Source: Pseudomonas japonica (GTDB taxonomy: Bacteria > Pseudomonadota > Gammaproteobacteria > Pseudomonadales > Pseudomonadaceae). Taken from it: a stretch of 64,000 nt of DNA. Positions 39,537 through 48,325 of this stretch are shown here, one piece after another. A program made the position numbers and the translations under genes. The notes under the pieces were generated by a model. That model saw nothing but the letters and a program-made list of their open reading frames with translations. It did no database searches and had not been told where the DNA came from. How positions within the stretch are numbered: the stretch's first letter is position 1; each line of letters starts with the position of its first letter. Where the stretch lies: the NCBI RefSeq assembly GCF_900188455.1, contig NZ_FZOL01000018.1, positions 1-64,000 on the forward strand. The letters run 5' to 3'.

Positions 39537-41462
39537 TCAGCCATCCAGTTCCGCCCAGCGCTCCACCAAGGTGTCCAGCTCGACCTGCATCGCTTCCAGA
39601 TCGGCCAGGACCTTGCTGGTGTGGGCAGCCGGCTTCTGATAGAAGCCGGAATCGGAAATTTCCTGCTGCACCGCAGTGATCTTCCCTTCCAGTTCCTCGA
39701 TCTGCCCCGGCAGAGCCTCCAGCTCGCGCTGCAGCTTGTAGCTGAGCTTCTTCTTCGCTTCCGGCGCCGCGGCAACCGGAGCGGCTGCGGGTTCGGCAAC
39801 TGGCGCGGCAACCACTGCGCTGTTCAGCTCGGACTTGCCCGACTTGCTCTCGCTCACGCCCAGCAGGCGCGGCGAGCCGCCCTGGCGAATCCAGTCCTGA
39901 TAACCACCGACGTACTCGCGTACCCGCCCCTCGCCTTCGAAGACCAGGGTGCTGGTCACCACGTTGTCGAGGAAGGCCCGGTCGTGGCTGACCATCAGCA
40001 CGGTGCCCTTGTAGCCGGACAGGACCTCCTCCAGCAGTTCCAGCGTCTCCACGTCGAGGTCGTTGGTCGGTTCGTCGAGCACCAGCAGGTTGGCCGGCTT
40101 GCTGAACAGCTTGGCCAGCAGCAGGCGCGCGCGCTCGCCACCGGACAGCGCCTTGACCGGCGTACGCGCACGCTGCGGGCTGAACAGGAAGTCGCCGAGA
40201 TAGCTCAGGACATGCCGGCTCTGCCCGTCGATGTCGATGAAGTCACGGCCTTCGGCGAGGTTGTCGATCACGGTCTTTTCCAGATCGAGCTGGTTGCGCA
40301 ACTGGTCGAAATAGGCCACTTCCAGACGGGTGCCGGATTCCACCTTGCCGCTGGACGGCTGCAGATCGCCAAGCATCAGCTTGAGCAGCGTGGTCTTGCC
40401 GGTACCGTTGGCACCGAGCAGGCCGATGCGGTCCTCGCGCTGCAGGACCATGGAGAAATCCTTGACCAGGGCCGGACCGCCCGGATGAGCGAAGCTGACA
40501 TTGTCGAGGACCATGACCTGCTTGCCGGACTTCTCCGCCGCCTCGATCTGGATATTCGCCTTGCCCTGGCGCTCCCGACGCTCACCGCGCTCCACCCGCA
40601 GCGCCTTCAGCGCCCGCACACGGCCTTCGTTGCGGGTCCGCCGGGCCTTGATGCCCTGGCGAATCCACACTTCTTCCTGGGCCAGGCGCTTGTCGAACAG
40701 CGCGTTGGCGGTTTCCTCGGCAGCCAGTTCCGCTTCCTTGTGCACCAGGAAGCTGGCGTAGTCGCCATTCCAGTCGATCAGGCCGCCGCGATCCAGTTCG
40801 AGGATGCGCGTGGCCAGGTTCTGCAGGAAGGACCGGTCGTGGGTGATGAACAGCACCGCACCGTTGAAACCGCTCAAGGCGTCTTCCAGCCAGGCGATGG
40901 CACCGATGTCCAGGTGGTTGGTCGGTTCGTCGAGCAGCAGCAGGTCCGGCTCCGACACCAGGGCCTGGGCCAGCAGCACGCGGCGACGCCAGCCACCGGA
41001 GAGTTCGGCGAGGGTCTTGTCGGCCGGCAGTTGCAGGCGGCTCAGGGTGCTGTCCACGAGTTGCTGCAGGCGCCAGCCGTCACGGGCTTCGAGGTCGTGC
41101 TGGACGTGCATGAGCTTTTCCAGATCGGCATCGCTGTGGATGTTCTGGCTCAGATGGTGGTACTCGGCGAGCAGGCGACCGACGCCCTGCAGGCCTTCGG
41201 CGACCACGTCGAACACGGTACGCTCGTCGGCCACCGGCAGTTCCTGCGGAAGCTCGCCGATCTTCAGCCCCGGGGCACGCCAGATCTCGCCGTCGTCGGG
41301 TTTCTGGTCGCCCTTGACCAGGCGCAGCATGCTCGACTTGCCGGTACCGTTGCGGCCGATGATGCAGACCCGCTCACCACGGGCGATCTGCCAGGACACC
41401 TTGTCCAACAGGGGCATGGCGCCGAAGGCGAGGCAGACATCGCTGAATTTGAGCAGGCTCAT
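39537..41462 (-). CDS. uup: Uup-type ABC-F ATPase
   Basis: A 641-residue soluble protein with two ABC cassettes (Walker A GRNGTGKSS at ~38 and GANGTGKTT at ~350; signatures ELSGGWRRR and ALSGGERAR; Walker B LLLDEPTNHLD and LVLDEPTNDLD) joined by the charged ABC-F linker. The C-terminal ~75 residues form the coiled-coil DNA-binding domain of Uup (KKKLSYKLQRELEALPGQIEELEGKI pattern). Uup acts on ribosome/DNA; loss affects transposon excision in E. coli. The ATG at 41462 (SLLKFSDVCLAFG) fits the family. Confidence 0.93.
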   Translation of the reverse strand: MSLLKFSDVCLAFGAMPLLDKVSWQIARGERVCIIGRNGTGKSSMLRLVKGDQKPDDGEIWRAPGLKIGELPQELPVADERTVFDVVAEGLQGVGRLLAEYHHLSQNIHSDADLEKLMHVQHDLEARDGWRLQQLVDSTLSRLQLPADKTLAELSGGWRRRVLLAQALVSEPDLLLLDEPTNHLDIGAIAWLEDALSGFNGAVLFITHDRSFLQNLATRILELDRGGLIDWNGDYASFLVHKEAELAAEETANALFDKRLAQEEVWIRQGIKARRTRNEGRVRALKALRVERGERRERQGKANIQIEAAEKSGKQVMVLDNVSFAHPGGPALVKDFSMVLQREDRIGLLGANGTGKTTLLKLMLGDLQPSSGKVESGTRLEVAYFDQLRNQLDLEKTVIDNLAEGRDFIDIDGQSRHVLSYLGDFLFSPQRARTPVKALSGGERARLLLAKLFSKPANLLVLDEPTNDLDVETLELLEEVLSGYKGTVLMVSHDRAFLDNVVTSTLVFEGEGRVREYVGGYQDWIRQGGSPRLLGVSESKSGKSELNSAVVAAPVAEPAAAPVAAAPEAKKKLSYKLQRELEALPGQIEELEGKITAVQQEISDSGFYQKPAAHTSKVLADLEAMQVELDTLVERWAELDG

Positions 41463-41666
41463 GTTCTTCTCCAGAAAGCGGGCGCGCATTCTACCCGACT
41501 TGGCTGGACGACACAGCCCGCATCCCATCCGCCCGGCGGCACGGCATTACGTCCGGATGCAAGCACAATGCTTTCATCCACGGCGGGCAAACGGCTAAGC
41601 TTAGGTTCGTGAACCCACAGTGCTGGCGACGCCGACACTCGTTTTGGTCAACTGTCTGGAAGTATC

Positions 41667-43592
41667 ATGCGCCGCCTGCTCAACCTCGTTTCCTGCCTGC
41701 TGCTCTCGGCCTCCGTGGCCAGTGTCGCGCAGGCCGCCGATCTCGCCCAACAACGCCAGATGTACGACGAAGCCAAGCGCGCGCTGGCCAAGGGCGACAG
41801 CGGCCCGTATCGACGTTACGCCGCCGCCCTGCAGGACTACCCGCTGGAGCCGTACCTGGCCTACGACGAACTCACCGCCCGCCTGAAGTCCGCGAGCAAT
41901 GCCGAGATCGAAGCCTTCCTCGCGAAGAACGGCGATCTGCCCCAGGCCAACTGGATGAAACTGCGCTGGTTGCGCTGGCTGGCCGAACGCGGCGACTGGA
42001 AGCCCTTCGTCAAGTACTACGATCCCAAGCTGAATTTCACCGAGCTGGACTGCCTCAATGGCCAGTACCAGCTGGTTCATGGCCTGCGCGCCGAAGGCTA
42101 TGCCACCGCCGACAAGCTCTGGGCGGTAGGCAAGTCGCAACCGGCCGCCTGCGATGCGCTGTTCGAGCGCTGGGCCGCGGAAGGCCAACTGACCGAGCAG
42201 AAGCGCTGGCTGCGCACCAAGCTGGCCGCCCAGGCGCGCAATTACGCACTGGCCAACACGCTGGTGAAGACCCTGCCGACCCTGGGTAACGAAGGCCGCC
42301 TGCTGCTGGACGTGGCGCAGAAGCCGGAACTGCTCAACCAGCCGTCGCGCTTCAGCCCGACCAACGAGGCCATGTCCGACGTGGTCAGCCTCGGCCTGCG
42401 GCGCCTCGCGCGCCAGGACCCGGAACGGGCCATGGCGCTGCTCGACGACTACGCCAACCGCATGCATTTCTCGGTCGAGGAGAAGGTCGCCATCGCCCGC
42501 GAGATCGGCCTGACCCTGGCCCGCCGCTACGACCCGCGGGCGCTGGACCTGATGACCCGCTACGATCCGCAACTGCGCGACAACACCGTCAGCGAATGGC
42601 GCATGCGCCTGCTCCTGCGCCTCGGGCGCTGGGAAGAAGCCTACGAGCTGAGCAAGCGCCTGCCGCAGGACCTGGCCAGCACCAACCGCTGGCGCTACTG
42701 GCAGGCGCGCAGCCTGGAGCTGGCGCAACCGCAGAACCCGCAGATCCCGCTGCTGTACAAGACCGTCGCCCGCGAGCGTGATTTCTATGGCTTCCTCGCC
42801 GCCGACCGGACGCAGACGCCCTACCAGTTGAACAACAAGCCGCTGGTGATCAGCCAGCAACTGATGAACAAGGTCCGCAACGCCCCGGGCGTGCGCCGTG
42901 CCCTGGAATTCCATGCCCGCGGGCAGATCGTCGAAGGTCGTCGCGAGTGGTACCACGTCAGCCGTCACTTCACCCGTGACGAGATGGTCGCCCAGGCGCG
43001 CATCGCCTACGACCTGCGCTGGTACTTCCCGGCCATCCGCACCATCAGCCAGGCGCAGTACTGGGATGACCTGGACATCCGCTTCCCGATGGCCCACCGC
43101 GACACCCTGGTGCGTGAAGCCAAGGTCCGCGGCCTGCATTCGAGCTGGGTGTTCGCCATCACTCGCCAGGAAAGCGCGTTCATGGACGACGCCCGCTCCA
43201 GTGTCGGCGCCTCTGGCCTGATGCAGCTGATGCCGGCCACCGCCAAGGAAACCGCGCGCAAGTTCAGCATCCCCCTAGCCTCGCCGGCCCAGGTGCTGAA
43301 TCCGGACAAGAACATCCAGCTGGGCGCGGCCTACCTGAGCCAGGTGCACGGGCAGTTCAACGGCAACCGCGTGCTCGCCTCGGCGGCCTACAACGCAGGC
43401 CCCGGCCGGGTGCGGCAGTGGTTGCGCGGCGCCGACCACCTGAGTTTCGACGTCTGGGTCGAATCGATCCCGTTCGACGAAACCCGCCAGTACGTACAGA
43501 ACGTGCTGTCGTATGCGGTGATCTACGGGCAGAAGCTCAATTCACCGCAGCCGCTGGTGGATTGGCACGAGCGCTATTTCGACGATCAGTGA
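41667..43592 (+). CDS. slt: Slt, soluble lytic murein transglycosylase
   Basis: A 641-residue periplasmic enzyme that cleaves peptidoglycan to 1,6-anhydro-muropeptides, the substrates later handled by NagZ. Signal peptide 1-23 (VASVAQA cleavage). Residues ~25-455 are the superhelical U/L domains. The catalytic SLT domain (~480-620) has Glu502 in AITRQESAFMDDARSSVGASGLMQLMP and AAYNAGPGRVRQWL. Soluble, no lipobox. Divergent from uup. Confidence 0.95.
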   Translation: MRRLLNLVSCLLLSASVASVAQAADLAQQRQMYDEAKRALAKGDSGPYRRYAAALQDYPLEPYLAYDELTARLKSASNAEIEAFLAKNGDLPQANWMKLRWLRWLAERGDWKPFVKYYDPKLNFTELDCLNGQYQLVHGLRAEGYATADKLWAVGKSQPAACDALFERWAAEGQLTEQKRWLRTKLAAQARNYALANTLVKTLPTLGNEGRLLLDVAQKPELLNQPSRFSPTNEAMSDVVSLGLRRLARQDPERAMALLDDYANRMHFSVEEKVAIAREIGLTLARRYDPRALDLMTRYDPQLRDNTVSEWRMRLLLRLGRWEEAYELSKRLPQDLASTNRWRYWQARSLELAQPQNPQIPLLYKTVARERDFYGFLAADRTQTPYQLNNKPLVISQQLMNKVRNAPGVRRALEFHARGQIVEGRREWYHVSRHFTRDEMVAQARIAYDLRWYFPAIRTISQAQYWDDLDIRFPMAHRDTLVREAKVRGLHSSWVFAITRQESAFMDDARSSVGASGLMQLMPATAKETARKFSIPLASPAQVLNPDKNIQLGAAYLSQVHGQFNGNRVLASAAYNAGPGRVRQWLRGADHLSFDVWVESIPFDETRQYVQNVLSYAVIYGQKLNSPQPLVDWHERYFDDQ

Positions 43593-43601
43593 TGCAGGCC
43601 C

Positions 43602-43620
43602 GGGACCGCTTTGCGGTCCC
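43602..43620. terminator. GGGACCGC hairpin between slt and MOSC gene
   Basis: GGGACCGC/GCGGTCCC with TTT loop in the 36-bp convergent spacer. The same stem sequence appears in the REP clusters at 15364 and 61520. Confidence 0.5.
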
Positions 43621-43628
43621 ACCACCCC

Positions 43629-44432
43629 TTACTCCAGTACTTCCACCGCCATCCCCACCTCCAGCACCCCATCGCCGTCCGCCACCAGGTTCTGCCCGAA
43701 CATGGCCTCGCCCTCCTTCTGCCGATAGTTCATCAGCGTCGCGAACGGCTCGCGGTCCGGGCTGCGTTCACCGCTGGCCGGGTCGATGGTGGTGAGGATG
43801 CAGCGTCCGCACGGCTTGACCACGCGGAAGGTCTGCTGGCCGATGCGGATGCGCTTCCAGCCATCCTCGGCGAAGGGCTCGGCGCCCTCGATCACCAGGT
43901 TGGGGCGGAAGCGCATCATCTCCATGGGCCGCCCGACCTTCTGCGTCAGGTCATCCAGCGACGCCTGGCCGATCAGCAGCAGCGGGAATCCATCGGCGAA
44001 GGCCACCCGGTCACTGTTCTCGCCATAGCCCGAAGGCAGGTAGCGGGTGCGCGATTGCGGCACATGCACCAGGCGCACGTCGCGCCCCATGAAGGTGCTC
44101 AGCCACTGCGCCGCGGCATCGCCGGCGTCCGGCACGCGCAGGGTGTCGCGCCAGATGGTCACGCCACGCAGCGCATCGTCGGGCTCGGGGATCGGCACAT
44201 GAAAGGTCGACAGGCCCGGCGCATCGAGCTGCAACCCGCCATCGGCGGCGTACAGCGCCGAAAGCTGGCTCATCTGCGGGAATGCGCGCTGGGTGAGAAA
44301 ACGGTTGTTGCCGGCATCCACCAGCATCCAGCGACGATCGCCTTCCAGCCCCAGCAGGCCCGATGGCGAGCGTTGCAAGGCCTCGCCTTGCGCCGACTTG
44401 AGCGGGTAACGATAAAGCGCACTCAGACGCAT
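43629..44432 (-). CDS. MOSC domain protein (YcbX-like)
   Basis: A 267-residue cytoplasmic protein: an N-terminal MOSC_N beta-barrel (LSALYRYPLKSAQGEAL, GLEGDRRWMLVD) and a C-terminal MOSC domain with the molybdenum-ligand-type cysteine in VVKPCGRCILTTIDPASGE. Members such as YcbX detoxify N-hydroxylated compounds using Moco. The [2Fe-2S] ferredoxin tail of E. coli YcbX is absent, so a partner would supply electrons. moeA/moaB for Moco are 8 kb away but unlinked. Confidence 0.88.
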   Translation of the reverse strand: MRLSALYRYPLKSAQGEALQRSPSGLLGLEGDRRWMLVDAGNNRFLTQRAFPQMSQLSALYAADGGLQLDAPGLSTFHVPIPEPDDALRGVTIWRDTLRVPDAGDAAAQWLSTFMGRDVRLVHVPQSRTRYLPSGYGENSDRVAFADGFPLLLIGQASLDDLTQKVGRPMEMMRFRPNLVIEGAEPFAEDGWKRIRIGQQTFRVVKPCGRCILTTIDPASGERSPDREPFATLMNYRQKEGEAMFGQNLVADGDGVLEVGMAVEVLE

Positions 44433-44507
44433 ACGACATGCTCCCTGGGAAAAGCCAGCAGCTTACACCCGTTGCCCGGCAAACGCTGCCGGGCGAGCGA
44501 CGACGCC

Positions 44508-45443
44508 TCAGACGGTGGCCTGATCCATCTCCAGGCGCTGGCGCACCACTTCCACCAGGCGATCGGGCTGGAATTTGGAAAGGAAGTTGTCGCAACCGAC
44601 CTTCTTCACCATGGACTCGTTGAAACTGCCGGAAAGCGAGGTATGCAGCACCACGTACAAGCCACGCAGGCGGGCATCGCTGCGAATCTCGGTGGTCAGG
44701 CGGTAACCATCCATTTCCGGCATTTCCGCATCGGTGAAGACCATCAGCAGCTTCTCGCAGACATCTTCGCCGGCATCCGCCCAGCTCTTGAGCAGGCGCA
44801 GGGCCTTGAGTCCATCACTGGCCACGTGCAGCTTCATGCCCAGTTGCGAGAGGGTCTCGCGCAACTGCGCCAGGGCCACCGTGGAGTCGTCCACCAGCAG
44901 CACTTCACGGCCGTGGGCACGCCGCAGGATCGGATCGTCTAGTTTTTCCCGGGAAACTTTCGCGTTGTAGGGAACGATTTCCGCCAGGACCTTCTCTACA
45001 TCGATGATCTCCACCAGTTGCTCGTCGACCTTGCTGATGGCGGTCAGGTAGTGCTGGCGGCCGGCGCTGGTCGGCGGCGGCATGATGGCTTCCCAGTTCA
45101 TGTTGACGATGCGGTCGACCCCGCCGACCAGAAACGCCTGCACGGAGCGGTTGTACTCGGTGACGATGATGGTACTGTTCGGCCCCGGTTCCAGCGGACG
45201 CATGCCGATCGCCTGGGACAGGTCGATCACCGGCAGGGTCTGGCCGCGCAGGTTGACCACGCCGCAGACAAAGCTGTGGCGCTGTGGCATCAGGGTCAGT
45301 TTCGGCAGTTGCAGGACTTCCTGCACCTTGAAGACGTTGATCGCGAACAACTGGCGGCCCGCGAGGCGGAACATGAGGATTTCCAGGCGGTTCTCACCTA
45401 CCAGCTGTGTTCTTTGGTCTACCGTGTCGAGAATGCCAGCCAT
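44508..45443 (-). CDS. cheV: CheV chemotaxis coupling protein (CheW-receiver)
   Basis: A 311-residue CheV. The CheW domain (~15-165) contains FAINVFKVQEVL and GVVNLRGQTLPVIDLS. The receiver (~178-305) has LLVDDS, phospho-acceptor Asp238 (VFTDAEMPEMDGYR) and a FLSKF lysine. It couples chemoreceptors to CheA with phosphorylation-dependent adaptation. A FliA-type promoter lies 45-71 bp upstream, placing it in the flagellar regulon. Confidence 0.93.
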   Translation of the reverse strand: MAGILDTVDQRTQLVGENRLEILMFRLAGRQLFAINVFKVQEVLQLPKLTLMPQRHSFVCGVVNLRGQTLPVIDLSQAIGMRPLEPGPNSTIIVTEYNRSVQAFLVGGVDRIVNMNWEAIMPPPTSAGRQHYLTAISKVDEQLVEIIDVEKVLAEIVPYNAKVSREKLDDPILRRAHGREVLLVDDSTVALAQLRETLSQLGMKLHVASDGLKALRLLKSWADAGEDVCEKLLMVFTDAEMPEMDGYRLTTEIRSDARLRGLYVVLHTSLSGSFNESMVKKVGCDNFLSKFQPDRLVEVVRQRLEMDQATV

Positions 45444-45823
45444 TGAATCCCCCGGGGTTGTTGCAAAAGGTAAAAAGCATCAGCCTTGTATCGGCCGCTT
45501 GCGGCTCAGCTTGACCCCCGGAAGAAAAAGCCACCCGGGGGCATTGATGTCACTTTAGCATCATGCTTTACTGCGCTTGCAACCCCTTCCCCCTACCCCG
45601 CAACGGGGTGACACCGGAAAAACCTCATCAGGGAAACCCTTATCAACAATCGGGTTGGACCTGATATTCGTGATATCCGTAAGCCATTAATGTGACGCCA
45701 TTCTCAATGCATGAATGGAGTCAGGCCTTTGTTCGCTATCACTTCGCTGTGGCCAGCCTCCGTTCCTGACCGTTCGTCCGCTTGCGTCCGCGCTTTCCGC
45801 TGGTGTTCAGGAGGAACCGACTG
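45444..45823. other. 380-bp divergent gap between cheV and the HPt-like gene
   Basis: No gene is seen. It contains the cheV FliA promoter, a GC palindrome around 45516-45537 (CCCCCGG/CCGGGGG), and near 45671-45687 a direct repeat GATAT(T/C)CG. The start-proximal part before 45824 carries only a ribosome site. Confidence 0.6.
45488..45514 (-). promoter_or_regulatory. FliA (sigma-28) promoter of cheV
   Basis: On the minus strand TCAAG and GCCGATAC are separated by 14 bp, matching the sigma-28 consensus TAAAG/TCAAG-N14-GCCGATAA. Start of transcription would be ~40 bp before the cheV ATG. Confidence 0.75.
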
Positions 45824-46252
45824 ATGCCGAAGGACTTGCCGGATATGAGTGCCCTGCAGGATTTTCTGGGTGATGCCCACCAGTTGCTGAACCGGGCGCA
45901 GGAATGCCTGCAGCATTTTCGCCTGATTGGCGAGGACGCCGACGCCAGCCATTGCCTGATCCATACCCTCGCCACCCTGAGGGACCGGGCCGGAGCCCAG
46001 GAGCAGGTGCAGATCGCCGATTTCTGCCGGCAACTGTGCACCGTGCTCGACACGATCGAGCGACGCAAACATTTGCATGGCCCGGCATTGGCCATTCTGG
46101 AGGCAAGCATCTGCCTGCTGGCCTGGCAGCTGGAACTGGTGGACCCGTACGACGGCACGCTCAACCTCGACGCCGAGGAACAGCATGAATTGCTGGGCAG
46201 TCTGGAAAGTACCTTGCAAGCCGCCGCGCAAAGCCACCAACAATCGGCCTGA
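45824..46252 (+). CDS. Small helical protein, possible HPt-like domain; function unknown
   Basis: A 142-residue, mostly helical cytoplasmic protein with no signal or TM. Residues ~8-110 have the spacing of a CheA-P1/HPt bundle, and CLIHTLATLRDRAGA (His47) could align with the HPt histidine motif, although the Lys-Gly after it is missing. CAGGAGG lies nine bases before the ATG, so translation is likely. It stands alone between cheV and the NarL-type kinase. I do not recognise a named family; the HPt idea is inference from pattern only. Confidence 0.6.
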   Translation: MPKDLPDMSALQDFLGDAHQLLNRAQECLQHFRLIGEDADASHCLIHTLATLRDRAGAQEQVQIADFCRQLCTVLDTIERRKHLHGPALAILEASICLLAWQLELVDPYDGTLNLDAEEQHELLGSLESTLQAAAQSHQQSA

Positions 46253-46703
46253 CGTCGACACCGCCACTGTCGCCGACACCGTGGCAACCCTTCTGGCAGA
46301 GCACTCGCCAGGGTAATCGCCTACAACTAAAGTCAAACTAGAAACTGCCTTGAAAAATACCGGGCTTACATATAGGTGTGTTTTCCCAGCACTCTAAACG
46401 ACAACTAAGCAGCTTCTTTCCATACAACTCCATCAATACGGAAACAGCACATGCGCCCTTTAAATGAAAGTTCAAGTTCGCCAACCGTAGTGGCATGGTG
46501 CTAGAATCCGCGCCCGACGGAACGCGCGTACCACCCCGTAAAACCTGACTCCGCCGACCATCGACAGTCCCGACGACCAATCGGGTCTGAAGTGATACCA
46601 TGCGCCGCCCGAGCCGGCTGCCGACTGTTTCCATTGTTGGAACATGGCGTTTTCAGCGCACTGAAAAAGTGCCCGGCTGCCCGCTGCGACACGATGACAA
46701 AAG
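46253..46703. other. 450-bp AT-rich gap upstream of the NarL-type sensor kinase
   Basis: No coding frame is convincing. Composition drops to clearly AT-rich between 46320 and 46500, unlike the rest of the window. It includes a candidate extended -10 promoter at 46499-46507 and several short hairpins (e.g. TTTTCAGCGCACTGAAAA at 46654-46671). Confidence 0.5.
46499..46507 (+). promoter_or_regulatory. Candidate extended -10 promoter for the sensor kinase operon
   Basis: TG-C-TAGAAT is an extended -10; no good -35 is present. It would give a leader of about 190 nt before the kinase gene. Confidence 0.3.
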
Positions 46704-47675
46704 TTGTTGAAGGCCTTCCGGAAAAGCCTTTCAATCAACCCCGGACCGGCTTTGAAAAGTGATCTTTCAGTGGCTTCATTTCCCGTGTACTCAAGCCTCA
46801 AGACTTTCACGCGATGCCCGCGCGGCCTGGCCCTGCTGCATCGGTCCGTGGTGTTGCTGTGCCTGGCGTCGCTGCTGCTCGCCCTGTTCTGTTATCTGAA
46901 TGCCCGCCCGCTGCCCGCGCCCCTGCTGCTGCTGCAGGGGTTCACCCTGCTGGGCCTGCTGTGGCTGCCGCAACGACGCAAGGACAACATCCTGATGTCG
47001 CCGCAGGAACTCGCCGATCGTCTGCTCAAGGTCCAGGAAGCCGAACGCCAGCGCCTGAGCCGCGAACTGCATGACGACATCGGTCAGTTGCTCACCGCCG
47101 CCAAGCTGCAGGGCGAGTGGCTGCAGCGACGTCTCCCGGAAGACCTGCAGGCCCACTGCGATACCCTGCGCGGCACCCTGGACGAAACCCTGTCCCACGT
47201 ACGCAACCTGGCCAGCAGCCTCGCCCCGCGCCAGCTTGCCAGCCTGGGCCTGGAGGCCAGCCTGCGCACCCACCTGCTGCGCGCCCTGGACAACACCGAG
47301 GTGCGCTGGAGCCTGGAATGCAGGAGCCGCCTGGACGGTCTCCCGGAAGACATGGCCATGGCCGCCTTCCGTATCACGCAGGAAGCGGTGACCAACGTGT
47401 TGCGCCATGCCCGGGCGCACAACCTGATCGTGCGTTTCCAGCGCCAACCCGAAGGCCTGGCGCTGTCGATCAGCGACGACGGCCAGGGTTTCCTGCCCTC
47501 TTCCAACCCTGGCGAGGAAGGCCAGTGCGGCATGGCCGGCATGGCCGAACGCGCGCACCTGCTCAACGGCAGCCTCACGGTCCACAGCGAACCCGGCAAG
47601 GGCACGCGGATCGATGCGCTCTTCCCCTGGCCACCCCGTACGCGCGAGCGCGCCAATTCAAGTAAGACTTCATGA
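46704..47675 (+). CDS. NarL-type sensor histidine kinase, membrane-bound
   Basis: Up to 323 residues. Two TM helices (~47-66 and ~71-90) with no real periplasmic loop, then a HisKA_3 dimerisation helix with the phospho-accepting His in EAERQRLSRELHDDIGQLL (~residue 123) and an HATPase domain (RITQEAVTNVLRHARAH, ISDDGQGF, GMAGMAERAHLLNGSL, GKGTRIDALFP). The start is uncertain: the frame opens with TTG at 46704, and GTG codons at about 46770 and 46785 are alternatives; none has a strong ribosome site. It ends in ATGA overlap with the response regulator. The signal is unknown; the short membrane anchor suggests it senses within the membrane or cytoplasm. Confidence 0.85.
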   Translation: MLKAFRKSLSINPGPALKSDLSVASFPVYSSLKTFTRCPRGLALLHRSVVLLCLASLLLALFCYLNARPLPAPLLLLQGFTLLGLLWLPQRRKDNILMSPQELADRLLKVQEAERQRLSRELHDDIGQLLTAAKLQGEWLQRRLPEDLQAHCDTLRGTLDETLSHVRNLASSLAPRQLASLGLEASLRTHLLRALDNTEVRWSLECRSRLDGLPEDMAMAAFRITQEAVTNVLRHARAHNLIVRFQRQPEGLALSISDDGQGFLPSSNPGEEGQCGMAGMAERAHLLNGSLTVHSEPGKGTRIDALFPWPPRTRERANSSKTS

Positions 47676-48325
47676 CCTGTAAATTGCTGCTGGTTGACGA
47701 CCATTCCCTGATTCGCGCCGGCGTGCGCGCCCTGGTATCCGACATCCCGGGTTATACCGTGGTGGGCGAAGCCTGCGATGGCAGCCAGCTGGTGGAGCTG
47801 GTCCGGCAACTCGATCCGGACATCGTCCTGCTCGACCTGTCGATGCGTTCCATGGGCGGCCTGGAAGCCCTGAGCCGCCTGCAGGCCGAAGGCAGCCGTT
47901 GCAAAGTGTTGATCCTGTCGATGCACACCGACCCGCAACTGATCATGCAGGCCCTTGAAAGCGGGGCCCACGGCTACCTGCTCAAGGACACCACCGCCAC
48001 CGAACTGGAGCAGGCCCTGGCCGCACTGAGCGCCGACGAGCGCTACCTGAGCCCGGCCATCGCCCACACGGTGATCAACCAGGCACTGCTGCGCGGGCAC
48101 AAGGCCGAGCCGGTGGAAACCCACAACCTCACCGCCCGCCAGCTGGAGATCCTGCGCCTGATCGTCCGCGGCAAATCCACCCGGGAGATCGCCAACGGCC
48201 TCGGCCTCAGCGTCAAGACCGTGGAGACCCACCGCTCGCAGATCATGAAACGCCTGCAGATCTACGACGTGGCCGGCCTGGTGCTGTTCGCCGTGCGCGA
48301 GCAGATCATCAGCCTCGACGACTGA
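47672..48325 (+). CDS. NarL/LuxR-family response regulator
   Basis: A 217-residue regulator: receiver 1-125 with Asp9-Asp10, phospho-acceptor Asp55 (IVLLDLSMRSMGG) and YLLKDTT lysine; C-terminal LuxR helix-turn-helix (~150-210) with LTARQLEILRLIVRGKSTREIANGLGLSVKTVETHRSQIMKRL. Its ATG overlaps the kinase stop by four bases, so they form one two-component system. Targets are unknown. Its stop region overlaps by 17 bp the end of the converging lipid-kinase gene. Confidence 0.93.
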   Translation: MTCKLLLVDDHSLIRAGVRALVSDIPGYTVVGEACDGSQLVELVRQLDPDIVLLDLSMRSMGGLEALSRLQAEGSRCKVLILSMHTDPQLIMQALESGAHGYLLKDTTATELEQALAALSADERYLSPAIAHTVINQALLRGHKAEPVETHNLTARQLEILRLIVRGKSTREIANGLGLSVKTVETHRSQIMKRLQIYDVAGLVLFAVREQIISLDD

